A stretch of 64,000 bases of DNA. It comes from Opisthorchis felineus. Taxonomy: Eukaryota > Platyhelminthes > Trematoda > Opisthorchiida > Opisthorchiidae. The notes below the pieces were generated by a model. It ran no database searches, was not told the DNA's origin, and saw only the letters and a list, made by a program, of their open reading frames with translations. The position numbers and the translations under genes are program-made. Where the stretch lies: positions 229,372-293,371 of the forward strand of contig SJOL01005988.1 of assembly GCA_004794785.1 (NCBI GenBank), written 5' to 3'. Below, piece after piece: positions 14,500 to 28,400 of this stretch. Position 1 is the first letter of the stretch. Every line of letters begins with the position of its first letter.

Positions 14500-14590
14500 C
14501 GGTCACACGTGATGACTGGCTCCTCGGCTTTCAGGATAGATTGGCTTCACCTACGGGACAAAATCTCCACCAGTATTAGAGTATACCCAG
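14500..14590 (+). repeat. Family B SINE, 3' half, opposite orientation
   Basis: The block CTCGGCTTTCAGGATAGATT, then GGCTTCAC and GGGACAAAATCTCCAC, matches the tail of the neighbouring minus-strand copy in inverted orientation. Together they form a head-to-head pair able to fold back. The 5' promoter half is not recognisable. Confidence 0.55.
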
Positions 14591-15687
14591 TAAATCTCTT
14601 CCAAACATTGACCAGGCGGGTCACTGAGTCACTAGCCTTCGTTACAGTCCGATCACCATTCCAGAGTGTCGTTTTGCTAATCTATACAGCAGAGTGCGTA
14701 TTAAATTTGTAAAGATCGAGCCATATGTTGCGGCAAGCATTACCATAAAAGTAGGTGTTAACTGAAGGACTCTATCGATCCGCATAACTCGGAACTTGGT
14801 GAACTGCAGCTCACTGATTGCCCCTTAACGGTCTAACGGAAGAAACAACGAGGGTTGTGTCGGCGACAGACGGAATTTAGCAACATAATTATAAACACGA
14901 GCTGACAATAATCTGCTGAGACAACGAACAGTAATAAATTATTTGGTCCGTATGACATTTGATGGATATCCAGTGGGTAACGTTTAAGTGAGGGATGCAG
15001 TGCAAAAATCGTTTGCGTAAGCCCGTGGGTGGTCACAGACGAGGGCACTGTTCAATCCGTTGATGGATTAGGTTTGGTATAACACACCACTTTTGAAGAA
15101 TTGAAACTAAGAGGAAATAAATATAGATTTTCTGAGCTCTGATGAAACAAGATGCAGAGAGCTAAGTGGCGCGGTGACATTTTGTAGCCTGTAAATTCCC
15201 CAAACAATGGGAAAGCTAGCATGTAGTAGAATAATTCAACAAGTATCGCTGCCTCACATTCGTTTTTATCAAGTAGATTGCTGGAATTAATTGTAATGAT
15301 CGATTTATGCGTATACTGTACTTGTCAGTCAGGTCTACGCCCTTAACCAGATCGGTTGCCCGATACTTCGGGCGTCGTGAAACAGTTAGTAAATTTAGGA
15401 CCTTTTGCCTTAGACTTACATTTATCAGGAGGGAATTGGCTAAACCGAGCATGCAAAAATGAAATAATCACCGTATTTAAACTGCATCCAATGAGCTCTC
15501 AAACTGGGCGTGGCTCAAAGTGTTTTAGTCGAAGGTTTTTGATGAATTTAGAGTGTCGCCTATTATGGAACATTATTCGTTCGGGCAAGCGTACAAAATC
15601 TGTCCCAACAAGCATATAACCCATCCACCCACTTTGTTGGTAGAATCATACGTGTAAATTTCGAAAGATAGAAAGGTTGCCAGAACG

Positions 15688-16471
15688 ATGTTCAGATACA
15701 TGAAACTTTGCTTGTGGATTCTATACATTGGACATGTTCACCCACAATTGTACAATTTGAAGTTATATATTTTGACCCCAAATGTCAGTTGCCTGACCCC
15801 GAATAACAATATCGATTTTCTGGATAGTATTCAAACTTCAATCCAGCTAAATAGCGATATAAAGACGTTGTCTGTGACCACAAATGTTGTGCAAATTCCT
15901 GGATGTTTTGTTTCTTTCGAAGAGCGATTAGTTTTTGGTAAAACCTTTGCTTCGGCTCAAACAACCGCCAGGACTGAGTCCAGTCGTGAAAATTCCACCG
16001 TGGTTGTTATTGGACCCATGTTACGCAGTCAATGTGGCGAGGTGGAATCCATGATTCTGGAGTATCAGTCGAGTTGTACGATGGATCGTTTGTCCTTAGT
16101 GTACCACGTGGGATATCAGTGTCCTATGAATCGACGCACTCCATTTCCAGCGCCATACTCTCCTTCAGGCAGTATTTTTTGCCCGGTTTTAGACTACGAC
16201 AAATTTGACTTCAACACTTTTGTCACTTTCTCAATTGCGTATTCTGGGGAACAGATGGCGAAAGTGCTGCTGAGTGTTACTCAGCAATATAACTGGCGGA
16301 GCATACTCATTCTCTTTCACAATGAACCGGGATTACTGAAGCAAGGTTTTGCAGAAGAAGTGGCCTATCATTTGCTCCGAATGGTGTCACATATAATCTT
16401 AGATGTTCGTGGCTGGGATTATAGCGTTGATGTTTCTTCGGTAATCCATCCGTCCACTAAAGACTACCAAG
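15688..16471 (+). CDS. Receptor cyclase exon 1: signal peptide and N-lobe of ligand domain
   Basis: Begins at an ATG giving [20 protein letters not shown], a plausible signal peptide. It encodes 261 residues plus one base. [18 protein letters not shown] corresponds to the conserved GP.C strand of ANF-receptor domains. [16 protein letters not shown] then [12 protein letters not shown] is the usual T..R..PS..... / FGW..V.L.. region, with the Trp kept. The donor is CAAG|GTGAGT (phase 1). Several cysteines (at IPGC, SQC, SSC, YQC, FCP) could form disulfides. The frame runs on a further 14 codons past the donor to a stop, as expected for intron read-through. Confidence 0.92.
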
Positions 16472-19400
16472 GTGAGTTATCGAAGCACACTGTAGTTCGT
16501 CAACCCAATTAGTCGGAGGATAACATATGCAGATAACACAATTTCTTCTGTTAAATTATCCTGGGTTGATGGACAGTCTAAAGCAACGTTGAAAATTTGA
16601 GCTAAGTGAACTAATCTGAAAAACTAATACCATCGTGAACGTCGTTTAAGTTGAATGACTGATCCGTCACGAAGGGAATGGATCTTACCGTGGCGGAACA
16701 GTTTGTGTGCCGCCGTGACTCACTGAGCTATACTGGGGGATGCCCGTGCGACACTCGCGGAGTCTCTCATAGCAGGTTGATCAGTGGGTAGAGGTCTAAC
16801 CGAATCAGTCTTCTGGTCCTTCAGGTTGGGGGCTGGAAAGTGTGTGGTAACCTGCTCTTTAAAAAAGAGGAAGCGGTAACATGTCTCGATAAGAACCGCT
16901 GCCTTGCGACGAGACACTTGAGCCAAAGGCCTTGGTCGTTCTAGTTCTTTGAGCCTTGGTAGTATTCCAGACTACCTAAAACCATGATTCCTACGATTAA
17001 AAATACGGTGATGCCACATCTTTCGGCAGCAAAGCCTTGGTGTTTTAACACTGACGACATGGATGACCATGAATGAGTGATAAATCTTTGCTTGCGGCTA
17101 TAAGGGCTTTCCTCTGTATTGTTCATATCCTACCTGAAACACAAAACACAGGGGCCCTCAGTTGGCATAAGGAAACTACTACCAAACAAGAAAATGGAAT
17201 GGTTGTGCTCTGCCACTTTACTTATGGCTTCTCTTGGTAACAAACTTCCCACTCTAGCAATTTCGCTTGCATGTGAATCCCATAAACCGATAATTACGTT
17301 AGTAACCGAAATGAGACTATCAAGCACCGATTCATAGAAGGGCCTTAAATACTTTCGGAACATGTTGGGCCTCATTTCTAAGTTTGATTGGTACTCAAGA
17401 GAGGTGCATGCTTCCTCTGATTCCTGAGCTGTACATACACGGGTCATGCATATCAAGAGCGCTCTACCGCGCGATAACCATTTTTGCAGAGGATTTGGTC
17501 CTTGCGATCAACATTGACTCTGAAAAGCACTCTCCAACACCCCCTATTACTAAATCGTATCCGGATTTAGTCATTGTGTCTACTGTCAAAATTACCAGTG
17601 ATGTCAGAGTTATCTGGAATCCTAACGTGCCTCTTAAAAACAAGGTAACAACTTTCATTTGCTGTGTCGCAATACTTATGGTTCTCTCTTCTGTCACAAT
17701 TATTCACATAGGACTCGTACTTTCAACTTATTACATCTCGTATACAGGAAGTGTCTAACTAGCATACACAGACTCAGAAACGTGTGTAAACCTCAACTGT
17801 TCAATTCAGAGCAGTGAAGTAGAGCGCGGGTAAACCGTATTGAATCCATGCAGGGGAGCCACCATTCAATGCCTCGTCTATTACACAATTAGTCATTTGA
17901 GGTTTGTGCGAACAGAACCGGCTAAACCGACACGGATGCAAAGTGCCTTAGTTTTATTACTAAATCTCATTGGGTTGGTTGGTCCGCTTCTGGCATAACT
18001 GGGAGCATTTTTAAATGTAGATCCACGTTCCTAGTGCAACGCCTTGATGCAACACAGCAGATCATGATATCCACTTTACCCTGTGCTTGATCCCGTTTAA
18101 ACCCCTGTCAAGTTCTCAAATGGTTGCTTTTTCTGTCTACTAGACACTGGGTTTGCACTTCGGTAAGCATCTTTGCCATATGGTCACACTTGAGAAATGG
18201 GAATAACAAAGATGCAGGCTTTGTATAAGCCCCTCTTTTGTTTGAGGTACTATCATGGGTGTCAGTTGTCCAGAACGAGATTTTATATTCCTAAGTCAAC
18301 AGTGATTGAAAACTCATGCAAATATTTTCCGAGAAGGGTTACCTATCAGGAGAAATTGCTACAAAAATCTACTGAAATTCCGCCGTTTTGGGGACTGTTG
18401 GATCTCAGAGTTAGATCAGCAAAACGTGCGAGTTCGTTGTGTAGGCTGTAATCTACTACTTTTTCCAATAGGTATAAAATAGGTTCATCTTAACTGCGGT
18501 ATTGCAAGGTCACACATTAGCTCTCAAGGAACTAAGTCTGGTGCGAGTCTCAACCGGTTTGTTGGTTTCCAACGGGTTAAATAGTAACATTGTCCCACTA
18601 GATTTAACATGCGTCATATCGTACCTTGTTAAAATGCTTGCCGATGAACACCTTTAATTACTCACCAGGATGTACACCATAAGCCTACAAATGTTTGTAC
18701 TAGGTTGTCAGCAGGTTGCTAGTTCGGCGCTGCCGGGAGGTCGAAAGGGTCTCTGAGGTATTCTAAGAAATATACTCGCAGCCGATCATCTTTGTAATGC
18801 GGTGGGCTCTAGGAGTTCATTGTTGCAACACATAGGATGCCTGTTCCACTTGGGTAGACAGAATTCAACAGTGTTCTACATCTACAGAATTCTTACAAAG
18901 TTTGACTGACTTTTTTTCCATGTTACCTTCCTTGACAATTGGGCTCACTTTATTTCCAGGTACATTGACAAATCAAATGGTCCAACTTAAAGTCAATTTT
19001 CAGTCTTATAGCCATACATTGAACTAATTTGTATTCTATTTACTGCTAATACCTTGATGATTTCAGAAGACGACTGTTCCTTTTTATTCATAGGTTTGTT
19101 AATCATCAGATCTTTTTCACTGGTCCAGTTTAAGTATATGTCTAGGCAAATCTGAACCTGGTGCAGAAGTTGCGTCTCCAAACCAATGTCTCATAGACGC
19201 ACCGGGCTACTTTCACAATAAAATGTGTTTGGTTTTGAACCGGATATGTGATAATTACCAACCAGAGCCCATCAACACAGCCTGAGAAAATTCAGTATTT
19301 TGCAAGCGTTTTTGGCAGATTCTGTTGTGGACATATGCACTGTGACAAACCGAGTTATTCAGCTCTTCAGCACTCTTACACATATGTAAGGAATACCGTA

Positions 19401-22400
19401 AAATCGCCTTAGCTGCAGGCTTTTCAAAGGGGAACTCAGAAGTGAACCAAAAAAATACACTCCGCCGCAGAAGCGGCTGCTCTGAAAGACTAAAGATTTC
19501 TAGCTGATCCTGCAAACCTTCTGTTAGTGAGAGAATAACACACTTTCAGGTAACTGTCTTGAATGTCACCTTCAAATCACTTTGTCTCCCAGCACGATTT
19601 ACACACAAAATTTCAGTTTTCCTTTTGATAGATTGGAGAATGAAACTTGTTTCTGCATTGAGGTATATCTTCTGCACCGACTGGTATCGGGCTAAAATAC
19701 TCTGCACAGTTGACGCGGACATTTCTGTCCTGCCTCCTCAGGCTGTTTTGTGGAGTAGTTTAATCAGGAAACACTAGGAGAAAACCAAAAGCAGCTTTTA
19801 TTATTGTGTGTTAGGGTTCAGTAAAGCACCTAGAAACAGAGGTGAGCAGTTTGGTTTCACTTTGAACATTATAACAAGGAAGACGGAGCAATTAAATTCT
19901 TTTTGTAAATTAAGTGGTTGGTTTGCGAGTTGCAAAAGATCTGACTGAAGCAAATTCATTTTCCCGTATCATCGAAATCCAAGTAAGCCTGAGTGAGCGC
20001 ACCGGTGTCATTTTAATTTAAAAACGTTCTGTCGTGAAAATAACCGGAGAGGGTGGTCTACACTGGCCGAAAAGTTACACAAATGGTAATTACAAATCTC
20101 TAGACACTTTAGAAGTCAATATGGACAGAAAACGACAGCCAACTACGTCGGTGAGCCGCCCGTACAGGTAGATTCGGGGGGAAGAAGGATCACACCATTA
20201 TTCTGGTTAGGTAACAATCCCTTCGTCCATTCTGACAAACGGTTGACGTTATTTTAATAAATTTCATGAAGTCGCTTCAGAAAGTCACTGATGTCTGCGG
20301 CTTTCGCCGATGAAGCTCATTTAGTACTGCAGATAATCTTCTCTGGTGGAACCGACTGATGTAAACTGTTAACCAAACGGATGCGATACAGATCATGTGG
20401 GGACTGCCGGTGGGTATTTGGTGGTCCAGCTCTATGTGGTACGCTTTAGCATAAGCCACCTTAGCTGTACTACCAAACATGTCAACTCAAGCCAAATCAA
20501 TAGTCAAAGGCATATTTAGATTAATACCGAACAAGCTGTGTAACATCAGACTTAGAAAAGGACGGTCGACTGGTTAACACTCTCGACCTCAATGATGATG
20601 CTAGTATTTGGTTGCTTCTTGGATGTAAAGCGGCCTGGTTATGAAGCAAGGTGTTTGCTGAATATTTCCTGCAATCTGGCTCCTTGAGAAGGTTCACAAT
20701 GGAGAAACTATGCACTACGAAAGCGAGGGGTTTCTTGCTTTCACTCCCTTTTAAAACTTGAAATAAAATATAATTCAGAGTTTTATTTCCACACCTGACA
20801 CCTTTGTCAAGCTGGTGAAAAGTTAGGTGGTTTACAGTAACTTACCGCTGATCCTCAAGAGAGATTTGCTAAGTACTGGGCTTTGAGCTTGGAATTTAAC
20901 TGGGCGATAATGGTGAAGCAACCAACCACAACAGTCCTTCAGCCCTTATTGAAACCGGTTAGAACCTAACCCCGGAAGATGCCCTAGTGTATGATCTCAT
21001 TATTAAAAGAGTGTTTACGTAAAATAGGGCGAGAGAATTCTGGTCAAACCTTATCTTGCTGAACGTCGAGGTAAACAGCAGAATTACTTGTCAGTTGGAT
21101 TACCACAACTCGTTGTTCAGAGAACATGTTGCGAAAGAACGGAACATGCTCATGATAAATTCAACAGGGTTTTTGAAGAAGTGGTCCGAAATATTCCTTA
21201 GTGTTGCTACAGCCTAGACAATAACCAAGATAGGTTATTATATCATTGGGTTGTTGCGAGCTACCATGCTTACTTCGCATCTCCTGATTTTGTTAACCAT
21301 TATTCACGTAAGTTTTAGCTACAAACCAGTCTTTCGTAGAATGAAGAGGTTAATTATATATTTATTAATGAAACAAATGAGCGAAGGATACTGCCACACA
21401 AACTTTCTGTAAGTAGTCGGCAGTACCAGTAGAACTGATAATGTAAGCACTTCTGCCACTTGAACTTGCCTGAAACAGCAGCAGCAGTTGCCCATATGGA
21501 AGACCTTGACCAACTCTGATAGTGTCCAGTATTTTGGAACCTTTGTTTGACTGACAAATATAGCGCCTTCTCAGAAGAATGCATATCATCGGGACTGGCC
21601 AAAATTGCATTATTCCTAGAAACGCTGTACCCTGAGGCACATATTTTTTGTGCTGTATATTTGCACCTCCTTTTCCGCACAGCTGAAGTTGACATCAGCC
21701 TGTACGAAGGAAGGTACCTTGGGAAGGTGCTCTTCTAATTTAAAGTACATAAAAATTGGTCGTTGAAAGAAAAAAACAGGCATCTAAGTATTCAACCAGT
21801 TGGAAAATGCTTTGGACCGATTGGGTAGTCATCGTTTCAGAGGTTTGGTAAACAATCGGTGGATTTATTGCTGGTGGCTCACAGGAAGAATACCTTCACA
21901 AGATGAGAGGAGCTTCCTTATGAGAAATTGCCAATCGAGGAGGCAGTCAACACGTGACCACGTGATATGGATTCCTTGAGCGAAGGATGGGTGGCGCTAT
22001 ATCTTGTTTGAGCGCGAGTTGACCACGATCCTGATCAGCCGCTCGTGGCCGAACGGATTAATCTTCTAAAACTAGCTGGCAGGTCATGGGTTTGAAACTG
22101 CCTGGAGTTTTATGAGATGAATACTGATGATGATTCCCAATTAGGATGAACCACATATGCAGCGTTTTTTTTGGTTTTTCAGCATAGATTGTCTTCAATT
22201 ACAGGAAGAAATCTCAATTAAAAATGTCCAAAGTTTCAACTTTTTAAAATACCAGCAGTGTTTGTCACAGATAGATTAGTCATGTGAGTTTGACGATCTT
22301 TTTAAGTAAACCCTGAAAAATAAGACAAAAAGAAATTAAGGAGAACAACTACATGAAGAATTTAGCGCATGTTGTCTCTTGGTCCATAGTAATTTCCATA

Positions 22401-25400
22401 ATAGGTTGCCGTGTGACCTCTACTCCTGCAGAACAGTTTAGGTGTTTGTTGGTTCTACGTGAATTGTTCGCTCCTGGGCACACAGTTTTACTAGCGAGAA
22501 TCAAGAACCATACTTAAACCTGTTTATAATTCGAAGTTCTTGTTTTCACATTTCCACGCATAAAGGCATTTCTTCGATATATTTCTCTAGTGGGATTGCG
22601 CATACAGTGCGTTTCAGGGACGAAACAAACCTCGCTTCTAGAAGTAATCCTCGACTGGAACGATTTGCCAAGCTTTTGAAAGGGGCGCGCCTAATATGGT
22701 TCATTTTAGGCCTTTGACCATAAAGCCTGTGAATCAAGAGGGGTATTTCCTCGTGCAATGTAATTCTGACCATAGTTTGATGCACATGTATGTGCCATGG
22801 ACTTCATGGGGTGGACTTCTCCTGCAGCCAACAGCTGTACTAGCGAAGCCTCAAGAGTGAATTTGTATTACTTCAGTGGCGCTGATGACATTATCGTTGA
22901 TGGCTTTTAGACTCGATAGCAGTATACTGGCCAAACATCCAGAGCCTTAGCCACCTTTTAAACTGAATGACCATCTAGATCTCTATTCGGAGACACCACC
23001 CTTGGGAGACTCGCGCAATCTGAACAAATTTGGCAATGAACTGTTTGCGGCCTCTTTCTGTCCTCTGGGCACAAAATATAAGCCCCATATTTCCGAAGTT
23101 ACCGCAATAGATGCGATAAATATGGGTAAAAGGACAAACTGCTTATAATTTTCAAGTTTTGTTTGAAATGAAACGCGACACTACCTACATGGAATGGATA
23201 ATCTGTTCAATTTTACACCGATGTTTTGTTTGCCGATGGTCAGCCACAGTTGGGTTAAATGATGACAAGGATGATAATCGGTGGGTAAAAACAGCCAACT
23301 ACAGCTTGCGTGTGCTGTCATTCTGTCGAACGTTACTTGTAATGCTGACTCACATTCACTCCTTAGTTTTAGTTCCTTTTGTTACCGGAAAGTCTCGGGC
23401 TTTTCTTTGGTTCTGATGGCTAGGCGTCTGTCTGACGTTAAGACTGCCAGCTTTAGCAATGTTTGTTTATTCTTCGATCTTAAAGCGATAATTTCAGGGA
23501 TTTTCTTTATAAGAAGGAACTGTGTTTGCCTGGTTTAGGTAATGGCAATCACTGGAGAGGACCGGAAGTGGGGCCGCAAGAGTCCGCGAGAGATCCAACC
23601 AGTAACCCTTACATTCGCTTTTCTGGACAAAAAATATGTGAATTAAAGTGGAAAGGTGTTGCCATCAAACAACTCGGTTAAGAATGGGCATGTAGGAGTC
23701 AGCTGGGCAAAAATGTGTTGCACTGGTTATCAGTCCCTGCTGCATGGAACAGCACACCGATTCAGCCATAATAATGGGCCTGCACAATATCAAAGATGAT
23801 AATTGCCCCGACTAGATGCATACTCATTATCTAGCTTTCAGGATACCCTATTTATTAGAAGACGGTATATGAAGACCATTGTGTTCCTGCATCGACTAGA
23901 AATCTTCCGGCGGTTCATTTTCTCAATCTTCAAGAAAGCCACCCTCTTGAGGGGCACTCTGCCTTTCTTGAGGCCAATATTTTCCACGGACCTTGTACCT
24001 TCTCCCCTTTCACGGGGGTAGATTTTACCTGAAAGCTCTCTCAGCAGGAACTGCTTGGTGTCTGAAACTCCAGTAAACCCAGCTTGTCTATTAAAAAACA
24101 AAGTAGCCAGAATCAGAGTGAAAAATTTCTTTAGCTGTGCTTTAAATGGAGAAGCAGTGTTTGGAAAGTTGGATCCCATGCGATATTTTGATTGACGGTT
24201 AGTCCTCAGGGTTTAGGCTGAAAGGCAGAGGAAACAGAAGCAGGCAAGCAGAAGTTTGTTTAGAGTGTTCAGTGCCCTACTGCTCCGATATGGTTGTGGC
24301 GTACGTCTATTTCTATATGATGGTAAATGATAAATAAACAGAGGAATATTTGTTTCTATTCGGATTAGGAGAAGTGCTGAACTGTCCAGTAGGAACACAT
24401 TCTTTGCTGAGGATATAAAACAACCAAGAAGAGCTTCGCTCTCCGCAGTTCAAAAACCCTAAGAAGCACGCTCACTTCCTGCCATTCTCTAGAAGAAAAA
24501 CGTAAGAGAGGAGCCCAGTTGATTATCCCGATGACACCAAAGTAAATTCCAAATGAACTTATTTTTCCATTTGCTTAAAATTCACTGTTCAAGGAGAACA
24601 TAAGATTGACAAAAACTCGGAGACTGCACCTACCTGATGAGCCTCAAGAGAGGCGAAACCAGTCGTGGGCTGTCGAAGGGCCTTCAGTAAACTTGCGAGT
24701 GGTGTGTTACGTCTATCAGTGACTGTTATTGCCTTAAATGTTGCGGGTTTGTACAGCTAATGATACATGATTAGATAGGAACAGCTGAATTTGTGCAACT
24801 TACACGATGAAACCCGGGGTCAGAATCTCGAGGTCTCGTTGCTTACGAAAAGACGGCACTCACACACACTGTTGCTCATTGAAACTTTCAAAGTCCAATA
24901 TCTTCTCAGAAACATTCCAACGGATTTCAACTTGAACCGTCGCACAGTTTCATCCTTGTAAGTGCTTTTGTGGTTGTAGGACATTCATTCACTGGGAGCA
25001 AAGTAATCAAAGCAGCCTTTTTATCTTATGTAATCCAGTGTTTCGATATAAGTTCATTGCTTATATCAAAAAGACTACTTTGACATACACTGACCAGGAA
25101 ACGCATAAAGCATGAAATACCACTATCCAATAGGTTGAAAAAATAAAGACCGGGTTGACAAGTACAGCTATGTTCTACTAATTCCTGCAACTTCCTGTTG
25201 TATTCGGTCTACGCATGTATCACAGATGCCTCTTGCTGATGTTTACTTCGGTTCTTACGCCAGTTTTGACCGGATCTCAAGGAAATTTTTGCCATTCAGG
25301 AAAGGACGCGAACTTCGTAACAGTTACGCCCTGGAAGTAACTTCTCATGAGCGCGATAATTTTCTATCTCCTACTAGTTCCACTCTAGATCTTGCAGAAT

Positions 25401-28400
25401 ACTCCGGGGGTGCCCGTATGAACCACATTTATTGCACGAAACTCAATAAATCCATCCCTACTTTTGAGGGCCGACAGCCGTGGTTCACCTGGGAGAATAC
25501 CCCTTCATAACAGCTTTCTAGTTTTCCTAGTACATCAGACTGTTCAACTCTTGTTACACTTACTTGTCTGATCAGCAAAAAACAACTAGTTTGATAGGCT
25601 CTTACCTCTCGCACGTGGCCTTCCTTCAAAATAAGCAACAGGAACTTCGACATTTTGTCCCTGTGAACAAAACCTTTGGAACAATACAACTAGACGCAGT
25701 TCCCATACTATCGGCGCCTGGTGTTCTCCTCTGAGGAATGGTCCGTATTGATAGGTGCCGCCAAGTAAATCTGTTTTCCTTTGGACCTAAGTAAATTGGT
25801 TAAGATTGAGGCTCTATGTTCCCTGCGCAACCAGTGAGGCCCAAAAATAATAACACCCGTGTGTCAAAAGATCTGAGCCGAACTTCCCACGTGACAATTG
25901 ATCTAAAACCAAAAGCACTTCACAGAAGGTCAATAGCCGTCGCCAGGACCATTACTGACAGCCGAGGATGGATAGATGGGGGCAGTAAGGCAAACAAAGT
26001 CTCATCCTGAAGATAGCATATTATGCAGAATAAAGGAAATCAGTGTCCAAGCAGCAGGACAACTTAAAAAAGTATGGTTGGTCCAGGTACTGAATGGCAC
26101 AGTCCGCTGATGAAGTGAAAAAATTCCGGTCATATAAATCCACTACTGAGCTTTTCTATTCTTCAAACCAAACTGAGAAACTGGTGCAACCTGCTTATTG
26201 AAACCAAAACTTTTTTCGTACTCGTCCTTCCACAGTTCGTCCGTTGACTGGTGCTTGATGACAGTTTTTCGTCCAAAACGAGTTGTATGGCGGAATAGCG
26301 GTCATCAAAATAGGACAGTGTTGAAGCTGCAGGCCCATGCTGGCATTCAAGTGAACAAAATGTGATTTATCATGGATCCCCCAATTCTTTCTTGGAACAG
26401 AGGGTCATCAGTAGTGTCGATAATCATGAATGAAACGGACTAGGAACCGGTACTGAGCTATATCCCCCCCGGTAAAACCAGAGGTAGGTCTTCTTCATCC
26501 AGCTTTCGCTACTAAGTGGAAGCAATCGCCTCCCCCAGCTAGCTATATTATTCTTCAGGCAAGTCTAACAAGGCGCACCCAGGAGTTTCACTTGAGCACT
26601 TGAGGTGGTTAAAAAAGTTCGTAGTAAGCACTGTCTACATAAGCAGACTTTTAATTGAACGTTCCTTTGTGCAGTGTTCCGTTCAAAATAGAATCACCAA
26701 TAAAAAAGGAACTCCTTCTTAAATGCTCCTCTCTAATGGTGAAGCACTACACTCATTGTTCGACGTTACATGATCATATTCCCTGTCAGGCAGTTTATTC
26801 TTTTTGCTGAATGTACGGAAGATGTATAGCTACTGGCAGAATGCACTCATTTGCAAACTGATTTGGTTTTAGCGAGAGGCACAAACGAATTCCGGCTGAA
26901 TCTGTTGTTTATGCTATTGTTCACCTGAGTGTGCTACACAATTGGCTCGATTTCAGGATATCATAGCGCATTTTCTCGATGGATCACACTAATTTAAAAG
27001 TTTACCGAAAACTCTTCGACAGTTCATGACCAATGTCGTACTTCAAGGGGCTCTTCGGGTAGGTCTTATATTTGAATACCAAATTTTACGTATTTGGAGA
27101 AATACAATCATCTAAAACTTACTTTGGTCATGTGTGTTATCTTCTGATTGAGTGCGTCTCATGAAGTTACTTTGCAAGTGAGTGTATTTCTCCTTTTGCA
27201 CACAATTTGATGTCCAAGTATATCGCATATTGGTGGAAGCTCAGGGATTATGCCTACTTGATGGGTCTCAAGGAGGACGCAGTAGTTCGTTAGCTATCGA
27301 ATAGTTTACAATAGTTTACAATGGTTCAATAATTGTTTGCACCATTTTTCAACTTCTTTGGTGTTTTCGTGTAAGTTTCCATGATTTTCAGTCCTGCTTT
27401 TCGTATTATCCATCTCCTGGTAGCCACCGTATCAAAAACATCAGTAGGGCTTCGAAGGATCTTTTTCAAACCGTAATGTGCACCTTATGAAACACCAGTA
27501 AAACGGAAAAGAAAAACCTGTGGCAGCTTCCGCTTCACAAATTCAGCTGCAGAACATTGCAAACAAGAGGTTGATTCACAGCTTGCTTCAATCGCTAGTT
27601 AACATTGGTTTACTATGCAAATGAGTTAGGAACGCAAAGCTCTTTACAATGTTACACTTCTATCACGGTCATAAAAGATATGATTTAATGAATACAACCA
27701 CTAGTAAGGTTCCCAGAAACGCTTCGACAGCCTACGACCGGTTCCGCTTTTTTCCAGACTGATTAGGTAGGCGCAGTCCCCGAATTTCCGTCAACCTTAT
27801 GTTCTTCGTGGACCCAAATTGCACCAATTTCAACAATTACACTCAAATGCATATCAGTTCTGTTTTCACCACTGAATATCTCGTTAATGTGTTCTTGTTC
27901 TTCCCAGATTCACCTGGATTTCCGATGAGTCCTCTGACGAAACCAAGTTGGTATGCAGATGAGTGTATTTGTGGAAGTCATTGAAATTGTCACAACACTA
28001 GAGTGGATGATGTTGAGGAAATCCATTCGACATTTGCTCGGGTGCAATAGACTAAAGCTTGTCAGACCTACCCAGATATACCGGATTGAGTTGAGTGGCA
28101 TCAGATAGATAAAGCTATTGCTAGTTGGTGGGGGGGTTGAGGGAAGTGAGGTGATGCTTTATGGTGCAGGCATATACGAGGAGATAAATGGTTGAATAGT
28201 AAATGCTCATGCTGTTAGTCGGAGGTGTAGCGTTGCCAACAAAGAAGCAACTTGGGAAACTAGTTTTTTTTAAATTGCCAATTTTGTGGGCAGTTGTCTC
28301 GATTGTGTACCGACTACGTGAGTTCCCACGGTTCGCCTCGAAGAGCGTGTGTGAGAGCTATCTGATAGCAACGGTTAATAATCTGCAGGTATCAAGAGAA

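Noticed and set aside
17464..17697. 77-codon minus frame taken as one exon
   Set aside because: Its frame cannot be joined in phase to the segment at 17423-17134. Splitting the region into two shorter segments in another frame with a 66-bp intron fits both sides.
17384..17758. 124-codon + frame in intron 1
   Set aside because: It lies antisense over the nested-gene segments. It has no phase-consistent splicing with neighbours and no recognisable content; it is best read as the shadow of the minus-strand coding sequence.
18625..18651. 27-base micro-exon (VFIGKHFNK) in the nested gene
   Set aside because: The donor is strong, but it is phase 0 on both sides and cannot bridge segment 4 (ends phase 2) to segment 5 (starts phase 2). 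Left out.
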